From a bacterium 1XD21-13 (GTDB taxonomy: Bacteria; Bacillota; Clostridia; Lachnospirales; Lachnospiraceae): a DNA stretch of 64,000 nucleotides. The stretch spans positions 62,001 through 126,000 of the forward strand of contig QZDX01000006.1 in assembly GCA_009917555.1 (NCBI GenBank), in the 5' to 3' direction. A program made the translations under genes and the position numbers. This document shows, in pieces, positions 26,309 to 36,317 of the stretch. The notes under the pieces were generated by a model. It was not told the DNA's origin. It searched no databases and saw only the letters and a program-made list of their open reading frames with translations. The stretch's first letter is position 1; every line of letters starts with the position of its first letter.

Positions 26309-28315
26309 TTAGATAGAGCTTACATTCATATCTACATTTCCGCTTACTCCATCCACACGTCCCTTGGAGGTATTCTGCCACATATCGTAGCGTCCGGTGT
26401 ATCCGCACTTGCTGGCATAATGAGCCACCCAGATGCGATAGCTTCCCGGGAACTGGGATACGCTTAAGTGGTCTGAGAACCAGCTCTTGCTGGCGTATAC
26501 CATAGGTGTATGGCCGGAGCTTGCTACCGTGTTACAGAATGCAATGGTGATTCTGGTACGGTCTGACTTGGAAAGTCCGTCCGCGCGGCCACGGCCGCCG
26601 TTGGCGTACTCACTGTCAATGGCGATAGGCATATTGATTCCATAGCGGTTGGCCAGCTTCACCGCCATACTTGCCTCTTCAACAGCCTCTGCCTCATTAA
26701 TCGCCTGGCTGAAGAAGTACACGCCTACACGCAGTCCTGCTGCCTTTGCTCCGCTGATATGGGAGGCAAACATGGGGTCCTCTACCAGCACGCCGGAACC
26801 GTATCCACGGTATCCGCAGCGAATGATTGCAAAGTTGATTCCTGCATTCTTTACCTTCTGCCAGTTAATACTCTTTTGGAACTTAGATACGTCGATTCCA
26901 ATGGTTCCGGAACGAACGCCTGAGCTGCTGAAGGTATACTGGATGCCCTGAATAACCTGGGAACCAGTTATTTTGTTGCCGTTCTTGTCAAAGTAGTAGG
27001 TGGCTCCGTCAATCGTCTGCCAGCCGGTGTATTTGTATGTACCGGTGCCTTCCATGACGGGGGCGCTTGTTGTGTCGTATTCGATCTTGGTGGGCTCTTT
27101 GGCTGTGCCTACCAAGGTCGCTATACGAGTTTTAAGTGTCGCAGAAGAGAGCTGTGCATTGGTATCATCTGAAGGACTTTGTTCATCCGAACCATCGGGA
27201 TCTTTTTCTCCACATCTAGTACAAACTCCATTCTTATAATCATGGTCACCGCCTATTGCCGAAATAGAACCTTCCTCCCCACATGAACATATTCCACGCC
27301 CCTCTGTTGTACACGTAGGCTTTGTTGTCACATTATAATTATAATCATGTGTATGACTTGCATCCGCTTCTCCGCAAACCTTACACTTTCCATTCTCAAA
27401 GGTATGCCCCTTTGCCGCTATCGTCTCCGTCTGCTTATCCCCACAAAGCGTACAGGTCTTTGTCTTCGTTCCTGCCTCTGTGCAGGTCGCATCCTTTATC
27501 TCTTCCTTGTAATCATGCTTACAGGCCGTCTTGGCCCCGCACCGATCACAAACTCCATCCTTATTATTATCCTGATGGTCCGCCGCAGGCTCCCGAAGAA
27601 TCTTCTCATACATCGGTGTTCCATACTTATCCACCTTCTGCTTCATGATTTCTGTCTTACTGGAAGCCACGAATTCCACCGTATCCGTCAAGGTCACTGC
27701 CGTACCTGCGCCGGCGTTGCCGTTGGTGTTGGAATCCTCCTTGGATACATTGATCTCGCTTTCCTTCTTGATCTCGTCGGCAATATCCACAACCTTATAT
27801 TCCAGGTTGGCCTTTACCTCTGTTTTGATATCCTGAGGCGCGCCGTACCCGCCGGAGGACTTCATGGACACCGTACAGCTTCCCGGCGTCATATTCTTTA
27901 TGTAAATGATTCCATCCTTGTCCTCGTCCGTGTAGGACTTGGACTTTTTATTGGAATCCGTTACGGTAACCTCAAAGGCCGTACCGGTAATGACCCTGTC
28001 ATTCTTCTGATTGACGATCTTTACCTTCAGATCCTTGTCCATGGATGTGGCCTTCAAAACCACCGGAATCTCCTTGGCATCTACCGTAGCCGCCTGGGTA
28101 TTATCCCCATCCAGTCTTGTGAGCTCAGCCATGTAAGACTTATTCATAGCCAGGCCCATTACCTGTGCTTCCTCCTCCACCGGTGCCGTATCCATTTCCA
28201 GATTCGTTACCGTGGGGATCATGTCATCCGTGACCTGGGGGCGAATACAGCCGCTGAGCATAGACACAGTCAAAACAGCAGAGAGGCTGATTGCCCAAAA
28301 CCTTTTTCCTTTCAT
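26309..28315 (-). CDS. GH25 cell-wall lysozyme lipoprotein with CxxCG repeats
   Basis: A 668-residue surface protein predicted to cleave peptidoglycan glycan strands. The signal peptide ends in SMLSGC (Cys23). A Prealbumin/SpaA-like domain lies near residues 70-190, followed by about five short knuckles of the form CxxCG or CSCG (residues about 265-395), then a choline-binding-type repeat (GWQTIDGATYYFDKNG). The C-terminal GH25 domain starts GIDVSKFQKSINW and has the catalytic acid pair in IAIDSEYA. I chose Met at 28315 because AGGAGAAGG is seven bases upstream; an ATG 15 bases earlier is possible. It is single-gene, on the minus strand. Confidence 0.92.
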   Translation of the reverse strand: MKGKRFWAISLSAVLTVSMLSGCIRPQVTDDMIPTVTNLEMDTAPVEEEAQVMGLAMNKSYMAELTRLDGDNTQAATVDAKEIPVVLKATSMDKDLKVKIVNQKNDRVITGTAFEVTVTDSNKKSKSYTDEDKDGIIYIKNMTPGSCTVSMKSSGGYGAPQDIKTEVKANLEYKVVDIADEIKKESEINVSKEDSNTNGNAGAGTAVTLTDTVEFVASSKTEIMKQKVDKYGTPMYEKILREPAADHQDNNKDGVCDRCGAKTACKHDYKEEIKDATCTEAGTKTKTCTLCGDKQTETIAAKGHTFENGKCKVCGEADASHTHDYNYNVTTKPTCTTEGRGICSCGEEGSISAIGGDHDYKNGVCTRCGEKDPDGSDEQSPSDDTNAQLSSATLKTRIATLVGTAKEPTKIEYDTTSAPVMEGTGTYKYTGWQTIDGATYYFDKNGNKITGSQVIQGIQYTFSSSGVRSGTIGIDVSKFQKSINWQKVKNAGINFAIIRCGYRGYGSGVLVEDPMFASHISGAKAAGLRVGVYFFSQAINEAEAVEEASMAVKLANRYGINMPIAIDSEYANGGRGRADGLSKSDRTRITIAFCNTVASSGHTPMVYASKSWFSDHLSVSQFPGSYRIWVAHYASKCGYTGRYDMWQNTSKGRVDGVSGNVDMNVSSI

Positions 28316-28433
28316 ATACCTTCTCCTCATTTGCTTTCCTTACACACCCAATTAACATAATTTTTTCAGTGGTAGTTTTTAGTATAACATCCTTTTTTTC
28401 AGTTTTCAACTGTTTACATAAAAATTTTGTAAC

Positions 28434-28469
28434 AAAAAAATGGGATATTTTCTAGGATATCCCATTTTT
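28434..28469 (-). terminator. Terminator upstream of the GH25 gene, downstream of the foldase gene
   Basis: ATGGGATATCC and its partner ATATCCCAT form a stem, flanked by seven T on the minus strand and five on the plus strand. It ends the foldase transcripts. Confidence 0.85.
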
Positions 28470-28558
28470 CTAATATTTTCTTTGATCTTTGATTAATATT
28501 TTCTTAATTTTTCTGTAACATCTTCAAATCGTCCATATGCCTTCCGGAAGCCTTGCTC

Positions 28559-29584
28559 CTACTGCTCCGTTTTCAGGATGAAGTTCTGGTCAAAGGTCAG
28601 CTTCGCCATCACCGCATCCACCGTAGTAAAGGTATGGGCCTCCTTAAGCTCCTGACACTTCTCATCATAGAGAGTATCCTTGCGCTCCTGAACGATAGAC
28701 TCCTTCCGGCTGTCCGTTGCCTCTCTGTCAAAGGTGCTGACCATCTGTACCGCGTAATACCCGCTGTCCACCTGGATGATCTCCGCAAATTCTCCGTCCT
28801 TCAAGGCGTCCGCAGCCTTGCGAACCTCCTCCGAAGGGGAACTGCTGTCCGCGCCGTAGGTGGTGGTGTTGACCGTAATATTCTCCTTGCCCTCTGCGGC
28901 CGCATTTAAATCCTTGCTCTCCTTGGCTGCATCCAGAACAGCCTGAAGCTCCGCTTTCTTGGCTGCCTTTTCCTCGTCCGTCAGGTCAATGGTATTTCCC
29001 TCACTGTCCGTCTCGGTTCCGGTGGTAGAGATGAACGCATAGGTGATACGCTTCTGTGCGGCCTCGTCGTCGGAAACCGCCGTATCCACACCCGCCGTCA
29101 GGGCATCATACATCTTATTCTGAATGGTCAGCAGGGTTAAGAGATGCTCCACATCCGCCTGCTCCGCACCCACTGCCTTTTTAAACTGGGGTGTGTTGGC
29201 ATCCAGAAAGCTCTTTGCCGCCTCGCTGATCGCAGTCTTTTCCTCCTCCGTCAATGCCACCTCATAGTTGGGCGCCTCAGCCTCCAGCACATACAGCAGA
29301 TTGAATTCCTCCATCTGGCTTTTCTTTGCCGTATCCCCGTAGATCTCTCCGGTGTCCGGCATCTCCTGCTGGTAGATGCCTCCCCCCAGCATACTTCCGT
29401 AATAGGTCTCCATCTGCGCCTGCTGATATCGCAGCATCAGACTGAATTCTCCCAGCCTTATATTTGTACTCTCATCCAGCACTGCGATAGTCTCCGAAGC
29501 ATTCAATTTGCTTCCGGAGCAGCCTGTCATTACAAAGGCCATTGCCAATGCCAAAGATAAGATTCCAATCACTCTCTTCTTCAT
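28559..29584 (-). CDS. PrsA-like peptidyl-prolyl isomerase lipoprotein (copy 1)
   Basis: A 341-residue membrane-anchored foldase that would help secreted proteins fold outside the cell. Lipobox FVMTGC (Cys22). An N-terminal SurA/PrsA-type helical chaperone segment (about 30-185) precedes a parvulin-like domain with the end motif DGEFAEIIQVDSGYYAVQMV. The region between the two is rich in charged repeats. It is a tandem paralogue of the gene at 29738-30766, sharing the LTEEEK...FLDANTP block. The parvulin core is short, so isomerase activity is not certain. Confidence 0.88.
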   Translation of the reverse strand: MKKRVIGILSLALAMAFVMTGCSGSKLNASETIAVLDESTNIRLGEFSLMLRYQQAQMETYYGSMLGGGIYQQEMPDTGEIYGDTAKKSQMEEFNLLYVLEAEAPNYEVALTEEEKTAISEAAKSFLDANTPQFKKAVGAEQADVEHLLTLLTIQNKMYDALTAGVDTAVSDDEAAQKRITYAFISTTGTETDSEGNTIDLTDEEKAAKKAELQAVLDAAKESKDLNAAAEGKENITVNTTTYGADSSSPSEEVRKAADALKDGEFAEIIQVDSGYYAVQMVSTFDREATDSRKESIVQERKDTLYDEKCQELKEAHTFTTVDAVMAKLTFDQNFILKTEQ

Positions 29585-29737
29585 CCTCTTTGTCTACCTT
29601 TCTATTTTCCCAAAGTCCATGCCCGTTTACGGCGGACCCCTGTATTTACTCTTTGTCCATTATAATCCGTTTTGTGCCCGTAGGCAAGGGTTCTTTTTGG
29701 GGAATGAGCCCAAATCACAGATCTTTCACACCTGCTC

Positions 29738-30766
29738 TTACTCGGCCTGCTCTGTCAGCAGCTCGTCCACCCGAACCTCATCCCAGATCTTCGCATCCAG
29801 TTCCAGAGGCGTTTCCTCCCTCCATGCTTCTATCATTTCCGCGCAGTAATCCTCTCTGGCCAGGTACTCCAGCTCCTCTCTTCTCTCCCTGGAGGCTTCC
29901 TCCTCATACTCGGACACCCTCTGTACAATATAATAGCCCTCCTCTGTCTCGATGATGTCCGATACTCCGCCTACCTCAAGCCTTCGGGCCTCCCCGGCAA
30001 CCAGCTCGTGGGCACCTCCGTCGGTATAGTCATTGTAGTAGACGTCAATCACCGTATGAGATATTTCCATTCCTGCGGCCGTAATATCCCCAAGCTCCTT
30101 AGCGCGAAGGGCAAATCGCTCCGCATCCTGCCGCACCCTGGCAAGCTCTTCTTTCGTAAATGGAGTCTGATTCCCCTGGGCATCAAAGGTTCCTGTTGTG
30201 GCAAACAGGCAGTAGGTCAGCTTCCCCACCTTGACCTCACCCTCATCAATCTCCGGATTATAGGCCGCCTTCAAAAGCTCCGCCGTCTTTGCAGCCTGCT
30301 CATTGTACAGGAGAAATTGCTCCACCGTCTCCACATCAGCCCCTGCAGCCTCCAGCACCGCCGGAGTATTATCCTTCATAAAAGCCTTGGCTCGTTTTTC
30401 CAACACTGCCTTCTCTTCCCTGGTCAACTCCGCCCCATACTCCTCTGTGTGGGCGCAGAGAAGGTGAATCTCCGTGAGGGTATCCATAACCTCCTGCTTC
30501 AGAGCCTCCCCCATGGTTTCAGCCTCTCCCTCTCCGAATTCCGGCTTTTTCTGCCACAGATCCGCCCCATAGGTCTCATAGTAGGCCAGCTCCCACTGCT
30601 CCTGGAGCATTCTGGTATAAAATACGGCCTCCTCCAGATAGATAGTCTCTGTTCCCAGACTTGCCACCGGTGTCTGGGGCTGCTTTCCCCCGCCGCATCC
30701 CGCCAGCAGTCCTAGTGTAAAAAGGCCGGTAAGCAGCCGCAGCATCCACCCTTTCCTTTTTCTCAT
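29738..30766 (-). CDS. PrsA-like peptidyl-prolyl isomerase lipoprotein (copy 2)
   Basis: A 342-residue surface foldase with lipobox GLLAGC (Cys24). It has the same layout as its neighbour: LTREEKAVLEKRAKAFMKDNTP in the helical part and VSDIIETEEGYYIVQRVSEY at the end of the parvulin-like domain. Its ATG overlaps the mfd stop by four bases, so it belongs to the pth-mfd operon, whereas copy 1 follows after 153 bases. The two proteins are clearly related but diverged, which suggests an old duplication. Confidence 0.88.
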   Translation of the reverse strand: MRKRKGWMLRLLTGLFTLGLLAGCGGGKQPQTPVASLGTETIYLEEAVFYTRMLQEQWELAYYETYGADLWQKKPEFGEGEAETMGEALKQEVMDTLTEIHLLCAHTEEYGAELTREEKAVLEKRAKAFMKDNTPAVLEAAGADVETVEQFLLYNEQAAKTAELLKAAYNPEIDEGEVKVGKLTYCLFATTGTFDAQGNQTPFTKEELARVRQDAERFALRAKELGDITAAGMEISHTVIDVYYNDYTDGGAHELVAGEARRLEVGGVSDIIETEEGYYIVQRVSEYEEEASRERREELEYLAREDYCAEMIEAWREETPLELDAKIWDEVRVDELLTEQAE

Positions 30767-33700
30767 TTGTCCTCATCCTCCCCCAGTGCCTGCATTGCCT
30801 CCAATATGGCTTCCACAAGCTCCATGGTATTTTCCTCCTCCCGGCTGTTTTTTACCCTCCGGTATAAAAAGCTCGGCTTTTCTCCTGTCAGGAACCGCAT
30901 ACGGCCCTGAAAGCTGTCAATAAATGCCGGAAACCCTGCCGGATTCAGCCTTGCCCTCTCGTACAAATACAGACGAATCTCCTCCGTCCTCTCCGCAATC
31001 TCCTTTACATAGACCTTATGAGCCTTTACCTTCAGATCCGCCACTGCAAGAAGATTCAGTACGGATTTTGGCGGATCACCGAAGCGATCCAAAAGCTCCT
31101 CCAGCATATCCTCACATTCCTCCGCCGACTCAATGCCCGCGATCCGCTTGTAGATATCCAGCTTCTGGCTTTCGCTGCGGATATAGGTATCGGGAATATA
31201 GGCGTCCAGCTCCATATCTATCACAGTCTGGAATTCCTCCTCCGAAACGGCAATTCCCTTTTGCTTCTTCACTGCCTCATTCAGCATTTTGCAGTAGAGA
31301 TCGTAGCCCACGGCCTGCATATGTCCATGCTGCTGAGCGCCTAAAAGGTTCCCCGCCCCTCGAATCTCCAGATCCCGCATGGCAATCTTAAACCCGCTTC
31401 CAAGCTCCGTGAATTCACGAATAGCCCCAAGACGCTTCTCGGCTACCTCCTTGAGCATCTTATTTCTCCGGTACATCAAAAAGGCATAGGCTGTCCGATT
31501 GGATCGCCCTACTCTGCCCCGCAGCTGATACAACTGGGACAGACCCATATTGTCCGCATCATGGATGATCATGGTATTCACATTGGAGATATCCAGCCCT
31601 GTCTCAATAATCGTAGTAGACACCAGCACATCAATATCCCCGGCAATAAAGTCGTACATGATCCTCTCCAGCTCCTGCTCTCTCATCTGCCCGTGGGCAA
31701 AGACAATATTGGCCTCCGGAACCAGCTTGCTCAGCTGAGCTGTGATCTCCACAATGGTATTTACCCGATTGTACACATAGTATACCTGGCCGCCTCTGGA
31801 AAGCTCCCGGCTGATCGCCGCCCGAACCATCTCCTCATCATACTCCATCACATAGGTCTGAATGGGCACCCGATCCTGAGGCGCCTCCTCCAGCACGCTC
31901 ATATCCCGGATTCCAATGAGACTCATGTGAAGGGTTCTGGGAATGGGGGTGGCCGTGAGAGTCATAACATCTATATTTTCCTTCAGCTTCTTGATTTTCT
32001 CCTTGTGAGCCACTCCAAAGCGCTGCTCTTCATCAATAATCAAAAGCCCCAGATCCTTAAAGACCACATCGGCCGACAGCACCCGGTGGGTCCCAATCAC
32101 AATGTCCACCAGACCCTTTTTCAGATCCCCAATGGTCTTTTTCTGCTCAGCGGCTGTCCGGAACCTGGACAGCATATCCACACGCACAGGGAATTCCTTC
32201 ATTCTCTGGACAAAGGTATTGTAATGCTGCTGGGCCAAAATGGTGGTAGGCACCAGATAAACCACCTGCTTGTTCTCCTGCACGGCCTTAAATGCCGCCC
32301 GAATGGCAATCTCCGTCTTTCCGTAGCCCACATCCCCGCAGATCAGCCGGTCCATAATCCGGCTGCTCTCCATATCCCGCTTGACCGCCTCAATGGCCAG
32401 CTGCTGATCCTCCGTCTCCTCAAAGGGAAACAGCTCCTCAAATTCCTTCTGCCAGACCGTATCCGGTCCGTACACATAGCCATCCTTCTCCTGGCGGGCC
32501 GCATAGAGCTCCACCAGATCCCTGGCAATCTCCTGCACCGCTCCCCGGACCTTGGTCTTGGTTTTTACCCACTCGCTTCCTCCAAGCCGGTTAAGCTTAG
32601 GCTTTTTGGCATCCGAACCCGCATACTTCTGGATCATTTCCAGCTGGGTCGCCAGAATATAGAGATTGCCTCCCTTGGCGTACTCTATCTTAATGTAGTC
32701 CTTCATGATCTTGTCTACCTCTACCTTTTCAATTCCCCGGTAGATGCCAAGACCGTGGTTCTCATGGACCACATAGTCACCAATGCTAAGCTCCGAAAAG
32801 CTCTGTATTCTCTGGCCCTCATAGGCCTTGCGGTGCTTCCGCTTCTTTTTCTCCCTACCGAAAATATCAGTCTCGGAGATAACCGCAAACTTCACCATGG
32901 GATATTCATAGCCTCTGTGAACGCTTCCATGAACTACCATGATTTCCGTTTCCTGTACAATTCGCTCCGGGTCCTCCGAGTAGAAGCTGTTCAGCTCCTC
33001 TGCCTGCAGATCCGCCGCCAAGCGTCTGGCCCTGGTTCCGGAAGCACACATCAGTATGACCGCATACCGCTCCCGCTTCCAGCGCTTCAAGTCCTTCACC
33101 AAAAGCTCAAAGCTGTTATTGTATGGGTTGATGGATCTGGCGTCAATCTGATATTTGCCTGTGATCTCCCATTCCGAGGATTTCTGCTCCAGCATACACA
33201 GAGCCACGCAGTTTCTTCCGTTCAGCCTGGCTGCCACCTGACTGGTCCCGTAGAGAAGCCTTGCCTCCTCCGGAAGAGCCTCCCCCTTTTCGGCCCGGTT
33301 TGCCAGACTTTCCCGAAATTCCTTCTCCACCGTATTTCCCTTTTCCAAAAGTCTCAAGGGCTCATCCAGGAAAAATACCGTCTTCTCAGGAGGGAAGTAC
33401 TCCAGGAAGCTGACTGCCTCCTCCCCCTTCTCCGGTATGGGCTCCGCCGCCGGGTATATGACAATCTCCCTGACATTTTCAATGGAGCGCTGGCTTTCCA
33501 CATCAAAGCTTCGGATGGAATCAACCTCCTCATCCCACAGCTCAATTCTCCATGGATTCTCCTCGGTGAGCCCATAGATGTCCACAATGCCGCCCCGAAC
33601 GGCAAACTGTCCGGGAGCATCTACCTGTCCGGTCCGCTCATATCCCAGGCCAATCAGCCGTTGACTCAGGGCCTTTATCTCCACGACGCTTTCCGTTCCA

Positions 33701-34116
33701 ATACACAGAAGCTCCTCCTTCACCCTGGAAAGAGGCTTCAATTGATCCATACAGCCGTCAAAGGTGGTAATCACAGTCAGCGCCTGGTGAGTGAGCAGGG
33801 CCTCAAGAGCCCGAATCCGCTGCTGCACCAGAAGATTCCCCTGAATGTCCGCATGAAAAAAGAGGAAATCCTTTGCCTGATAGAGCACCGCCTGGGGATC
33901 AAAGTAACGGCAGTCCTCATAGATTTCCTTTGCCTTCTGTTCGCTGTAGGTGAGAATAACCCGAAAAGGAATGTCCCAGGTAAGCCCCCAGGCCATGTGA
34001 GCCTTCTGGGAGTCGATACAGCCTGACAGCTGCAGTACGCCCTGGTTCTTTTTCAGCTTTCCCCTAAGCTCCTCATATGCACTTAAGCTTTGTAGTGGTT
34101 TCAGAAAGGCTTTCAT
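30763..34116 (-). CDS. mfd: Transcription-repair coupling factor
   Basis: A 1117-residue ATP-dependent translocase that removes RNA polymerase stalled at DNA damage and recruits UvrA. The UvrB-like N-terminal module carries FAVRGGIVDIYG and WDEEVDSIRSFD (about 165-205). The polymerase-interacting CarD-like domain follows (YVVHENHGLGIYRGIEKV, near 450). The RecG-like motor has the P-loop GDVGYGKTEIAIRAA near 600, DEEQRFGV and TATPIPRTLHMS, and the C-terminal TRCF domain is complete. It overlaps pth upstream and the PrsA-like gene downstream by four bases each, an operon. Confidence 0.97.
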   Translation of the reverse strand: MKAFLKPLQSLSAYEELRGKLKKNQGVLQLSGCIDSQKAHMAWGLTWDIPFRVILTYSEQKAKEIYEDCRYFDPQAVLYQAKDFLFFHADIQGNLLVQQRIRALEALLTHQALTVITTFDGCMDQLKPLSRVKEELLCIGTESVVEIKALSQRLIGLGYERTGQVDAPGQFAVRGGIVDIYGLTEENPWRIELWDEEVDSIRSFDVESQRSIENVREIVIYPAAEPIPEKGEEAVSFLEYFPPEKTVFFLDEPLRLLEKGNTVEKEFRESLANRAEKGEALPEEARLLYGTSQVAARLNGRNCVALCMLEQKSSEWEITGKYQIDARSINPYNNSFELLVKDLKRWKRERYAVILMCASGTRARRLAADLQAEELNSFYSEDPERIVQETEIMVVHGSVHRGYEYPMVKFAVISETDIFGREKKKRKHRKAYEGQRIQSFSELSIGDYVVHENHGLGIYRGIEKVEVDKIMKDYIKIEYAKGGNLYILATQLEMIQKYAGSDAKKPKLNRLGGSEWVKTKTKVRGAVQEIARDLVELYAARQEKDGYVYGPDTVWQKEFEELFPFEETEDQQLAIEAVKRDMESSRIMDRLICGDVGYGKTEIAIRAAFKAVQENKQVVYLVPTTILAQQHYNTFVQRMKEFPVRVDMLSRFRTAAEQKKTIGDLKKGLVDIVIGTHRVLSADVVFKDLGLLIIDEEQRFGVAHKEKIKKLKENIDVMTLTATPIPRTLHMSLIGIRDMSVLEEAPQDRVPIQTYVMEYDEEMVRAAISRELSRGGQVYYVYNRVNTIVEITAQLSKLVPEANIVFAHGQMREQELERIMYDFIAGDIDVLVSTTIIETGLDISNVNTMIIHDADNMGLSQLYQLRGRVGRSNRTAYAFLMYRRNKMLKEVAEKRLGAIREFTELGSGFKIAMRDLEIRGAGNLLGAQQHGHMQAVGYDLYCKMLNEAVKKQKGIAVSEEEFQTVIDMELDAYIPDTYIRSESQKLDIYKRIAGIESAEECEDMLEELLDRFGDPPKSVLNLLAVADLKVKAHKVYVKEIAERTEEIRLYLYERARLNPAGFPAFIDSFQGRMRFLTGEKPSFLYRRVKNSREEENTMELVEAILEAMQALGEDEDK

Positions 34117-34694
34117 TCTTTTACAACCTTTTTATTATACTGATTCATGGCAGCATCTATCTCCTCCTGTACCATGAGCCCGACTGCGGCAGCCGCGCCT
34201 CGGATGGCCTCATCCACCAGCTCCCGATCCTCCCCGGAAAAATGGCCCAGCACATGATTCACCAGATCCTGTCCCTCTCTTTTTGCTCCCACGCCCACCC
34301 GAATCCTGGGAAATTCCTGGGTGCCCAGATGGGCGATAATATCCTTCATGCCATTGTGTCCGCCGGCGCTTCCCTTTTTACGAATCCGCAGATTCCCGGG
34401 GGCCAGATCGATATCGTCATAAATTACGATGAGCTCATGGCTCAAATCCGGCTTGTAGAAGGCCGCAGCCTCCCCCACACTGTTTCCGCTCAGATTCATA
34501 AAGGTCTGGGGCTTTAAAAGCAGTACCTTGCTTCCCTCTATAACACCTGTCCCGCAGATTCCTTTGAACCTTTGGGTGCTCATACTAATATTATATTGCT
34601 TTGCCAAATAGTCAATTACATCAAATCCAATGTTATGGCGTGTATGCTCATACTTCTTAGTCGGGTTTCCCAGACCTGCAATTATATACATCAC
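34113..34694 (-). CDS. pth: Peptidyl-tRNA hydrolase
   Basis: A 193-residue cytoplasmic enzyme that frees tRNA from peptidyl-tRNA dropped by ribosomes. GLGNPTKKYEHTRHNIGFD holds Asn10 and the catalytic His20; LLLKPQTFMNLSG, VIYDDIDLAPGN and KKGSAGGHNGMKDI are the remaining conserved blocks. Translation may begin at Met2. It is the first gene of the pth-mfd-foldase operon, a pairing common in Bacillota. Confidence 0.97.
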   Translation of the reverse strand: MMYIIAGLGNPTKKYEHTRHNIGFDVIDYLAKQYNISMSTQRFKGICGTGVIEGSKVLLLKPQTFMNLSGNSVGEAAAFYKPDLSHELIVIYDDIDLAPGNLRIRKKGSAGGHNGMKDIIAHLGTQEFPRIRVGVGAKREGQDLVNHVLGHFSGEDRELVDEAIRGAAAAVGLMVQEEIDAAMNQYNKKVVKE

Positions 34695-34784
34695 TTCTTA
34701 CTCCCGTTTTTGTATTCCTTCCAATGCCTTTCTTATACTACAGGAGTTTTCTCCATTTTGCAAGGAAAAACCTGCAATTGAATA

Positions 34785-34811
34785 GGGATGCCGCTATAAA
34801 ACGACATCCCC
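34785..34811 (-). terminator. Hairpin downstream of spoVG
   Basis: GGGATG...CATCCC closes a stem of about nine pairs with an AT-rich loop, 39 bases after the spoVG stop on the minus strand. The following T content is low. Confidence 0.6.
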
Positions 34812-34849
34812 TTCCTGTTTCCTTCATAACATAACTATCTATATCCCTG

Positions 34850-35125
34850 TCAGGCTTCCACTGATGCTTCTAACAATGCTGCTTCGTATTTATCCAGAAT
34901 AATTTTCTGAATCTGATCACGGGTCCCGGAATTGATGGGGTGTGCAATATCCCGATACTCACCATCGGCTGCCTTTCTGCTTGGCATTGCAATGAATAAT
35001 CCCTTTTCCCCTTCAATTACCTTAATGTCATGTACTACGAACTCGTCTTCAATGGTAATTGACACGACGGCCTTCATCTTTCCTTCCTTTGCGACCTTTC
35101 GTACGCGTACATCTGTGATCTGCAT
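34850..35125 (-). CDS. spoVG: Septation/sporulation regulator SpoVG
   Basis: A 91-residue nucleic-acid-binding regulator. It matches the family from [20 protein letters not shown] through the [15 protein letters not shown] and [20 protein letters not shown] blocks, which cover nearly the whole protein. In Bacillus it affects septation and sporulation, and in other Bacillota it binds RNA and DNA of many genes. It is separate from the glgC-glgD operon upstream by 73 bases. Confidence 0.97.
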   Translation of the reverse strand: MQITDVRVRKVAKEGKMKAVVSITIEDEFVVHDIKVIEGEKGLFIAMPSRKAADGEYRDIAHPINSGTRDQIQKIILDKYEAALLEASVEA

Positions 35126-35198
35126 TTCTTTTGTTTCCCCCTTTTTTAAAAGGCATGAATCTACTTGTAACTCTTTAACCCGTTCTGTTTTTTATGCA

Positions 35199-36317
35199 TT
35201 ACAGAACATAACGCTCGTTCTTTTCCACAACAATCTTGATTCCATTCTCGCCCACATAACGGGAATTGGCGCGGATGGTATCCCGACTCTCTACGATGCA
35301 ATTTTCAATGTACGTATTATCTCCGATATATACCTCATTCAGAATAATGGAGTTTTTGATCACACAATTGTTGCCCACAAAAACCTTCTTAAATAGAACG
35401 GAATTCTCCACGGTTCCATTGATAATACATCCGCTGGCCACCAGGGAGTTCTTTATATCCGATCCCGGATTATACTTGGCCGGCGGAAGATCCAGCACCT
35501 TGGAATATACATCCGGATAGGTCTTGAAGAAGTACTTCCGCACATCTGCCTTCAGGAAATCCATATTGGTCTCATAGTAAGACTCTACGGAGGAAATGCT
35601 GTTCCAGTAGTCTGTGGTGCGGTACGCATAGATGCGCTTCAGATTCTTATAGCGAATCAAAATGTCGCGTACAAAATCGTAACGCTCCTCCTGGGCACAT
35701 TTCTCAATAAGCTCAATCAGCTGCCTTCTACGAATCACATAGATTCCACAGGAGATGGTATTGGCCTGGGCTTCAATGGGCTTCTCCTCAAACTCCAGGA
35801 TTCTTCCCTCCTCGTCGGTCTTCAGCACGCCGAACCGGGAGGTGTCGGAGTCTGCCGGAAGATCCTTGCAGACCACGGTGATGTCTGCCTTCTTGTCAAT
35901 GTGATACTCCAGCACCTTATTGTAATCCATCTTGTAAACCGCGTCACCGGATGCAATCACTACGTACGGCTCATGGCTCTTCTTAAGCCAGTCCAAATTC
36001 TGATAAATGGAATCTGCCGTACCCCGATACCAGGAATTATTATCCGCGGTAATCGTGGGAGTGAAGATGTAAAGTCCTCCCTGCTTTCTTCCGAAGTCCC
36101 ACCATTTGGAGGAGCTTAGATGCTCGTTGAGGGAGCGCGCGTTATACTGTGTCAACACCGCTACCCTTTGAATATGAGAGTTGGACATATTGCTGAGCGC
36201 AAAGTCGATTCCCCGATAGCTTCCGGCCACAGGCATTGCCGCAACGGCTCTCTTGTTGGACAGCTCTCTCATTCTGTGATTACTACCGCCTGCCAATACA
36301 ATTCCAATCGCCCTCAT
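35199..36317 (-). CDS. glgD: Glucose-1-phosphate adenylyltransferase subunit GlgD
   Basis: A 372-residue partner subunit of ADP-glucose pyrophosphorylase for glycogen synthesis. The N-terminus [20 protein letters not shown] departs from the catalytic GGxGxRL signature, as known for the GlgD type, which supports GlgC rather than doing full catalysis. A left-handed beta-helix lies at the C-terminus (IKNSIILNEVYIGDNTYIE). Its ATG overlaps the glgC stop by one base (TAATG), giving tight coupling. Confidence 0.95.
   Translation of the reverse strand: MRAIGIVLAGGSNHRMRELSNKRAVAAMPVAGSYRGIDFALSNMSNSHIQRVAVLTQYNARSLNEHLSSSKWWDFGRKQGGLYIFTPTITADNNSWYRGTADSIYQNLDWLKKSHEPYVVIASGDAVYKMDYNKVLEYHIDKKADITVVCKDLPADSDTSRFGVLKTDEEGRILEFEEKPIEAQANTISCGIYVIRRRQLIELIEKCAQEERYDFVRDILIRYKNLKRIYAYRTTDYWNSISSVESYYETNMDFLKADVRKYFFKTYPDVYSKVLDLPPAKYNPGSDIKNSLVASGCIINGTVENSVLFKKVFVGNNCVIKNSIILNEVYIGDNTYIENCIVESRDTIRANSRYVGENGIKIVVEKNERYVL

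Noticed and set aside
31561-34026. Plus-strand open frame of 821 codons opposite mfd
   Set aside because: It is the complement of a full-length, highly conserved gene; it has no ribosome binding site and the product has no domain pattern.
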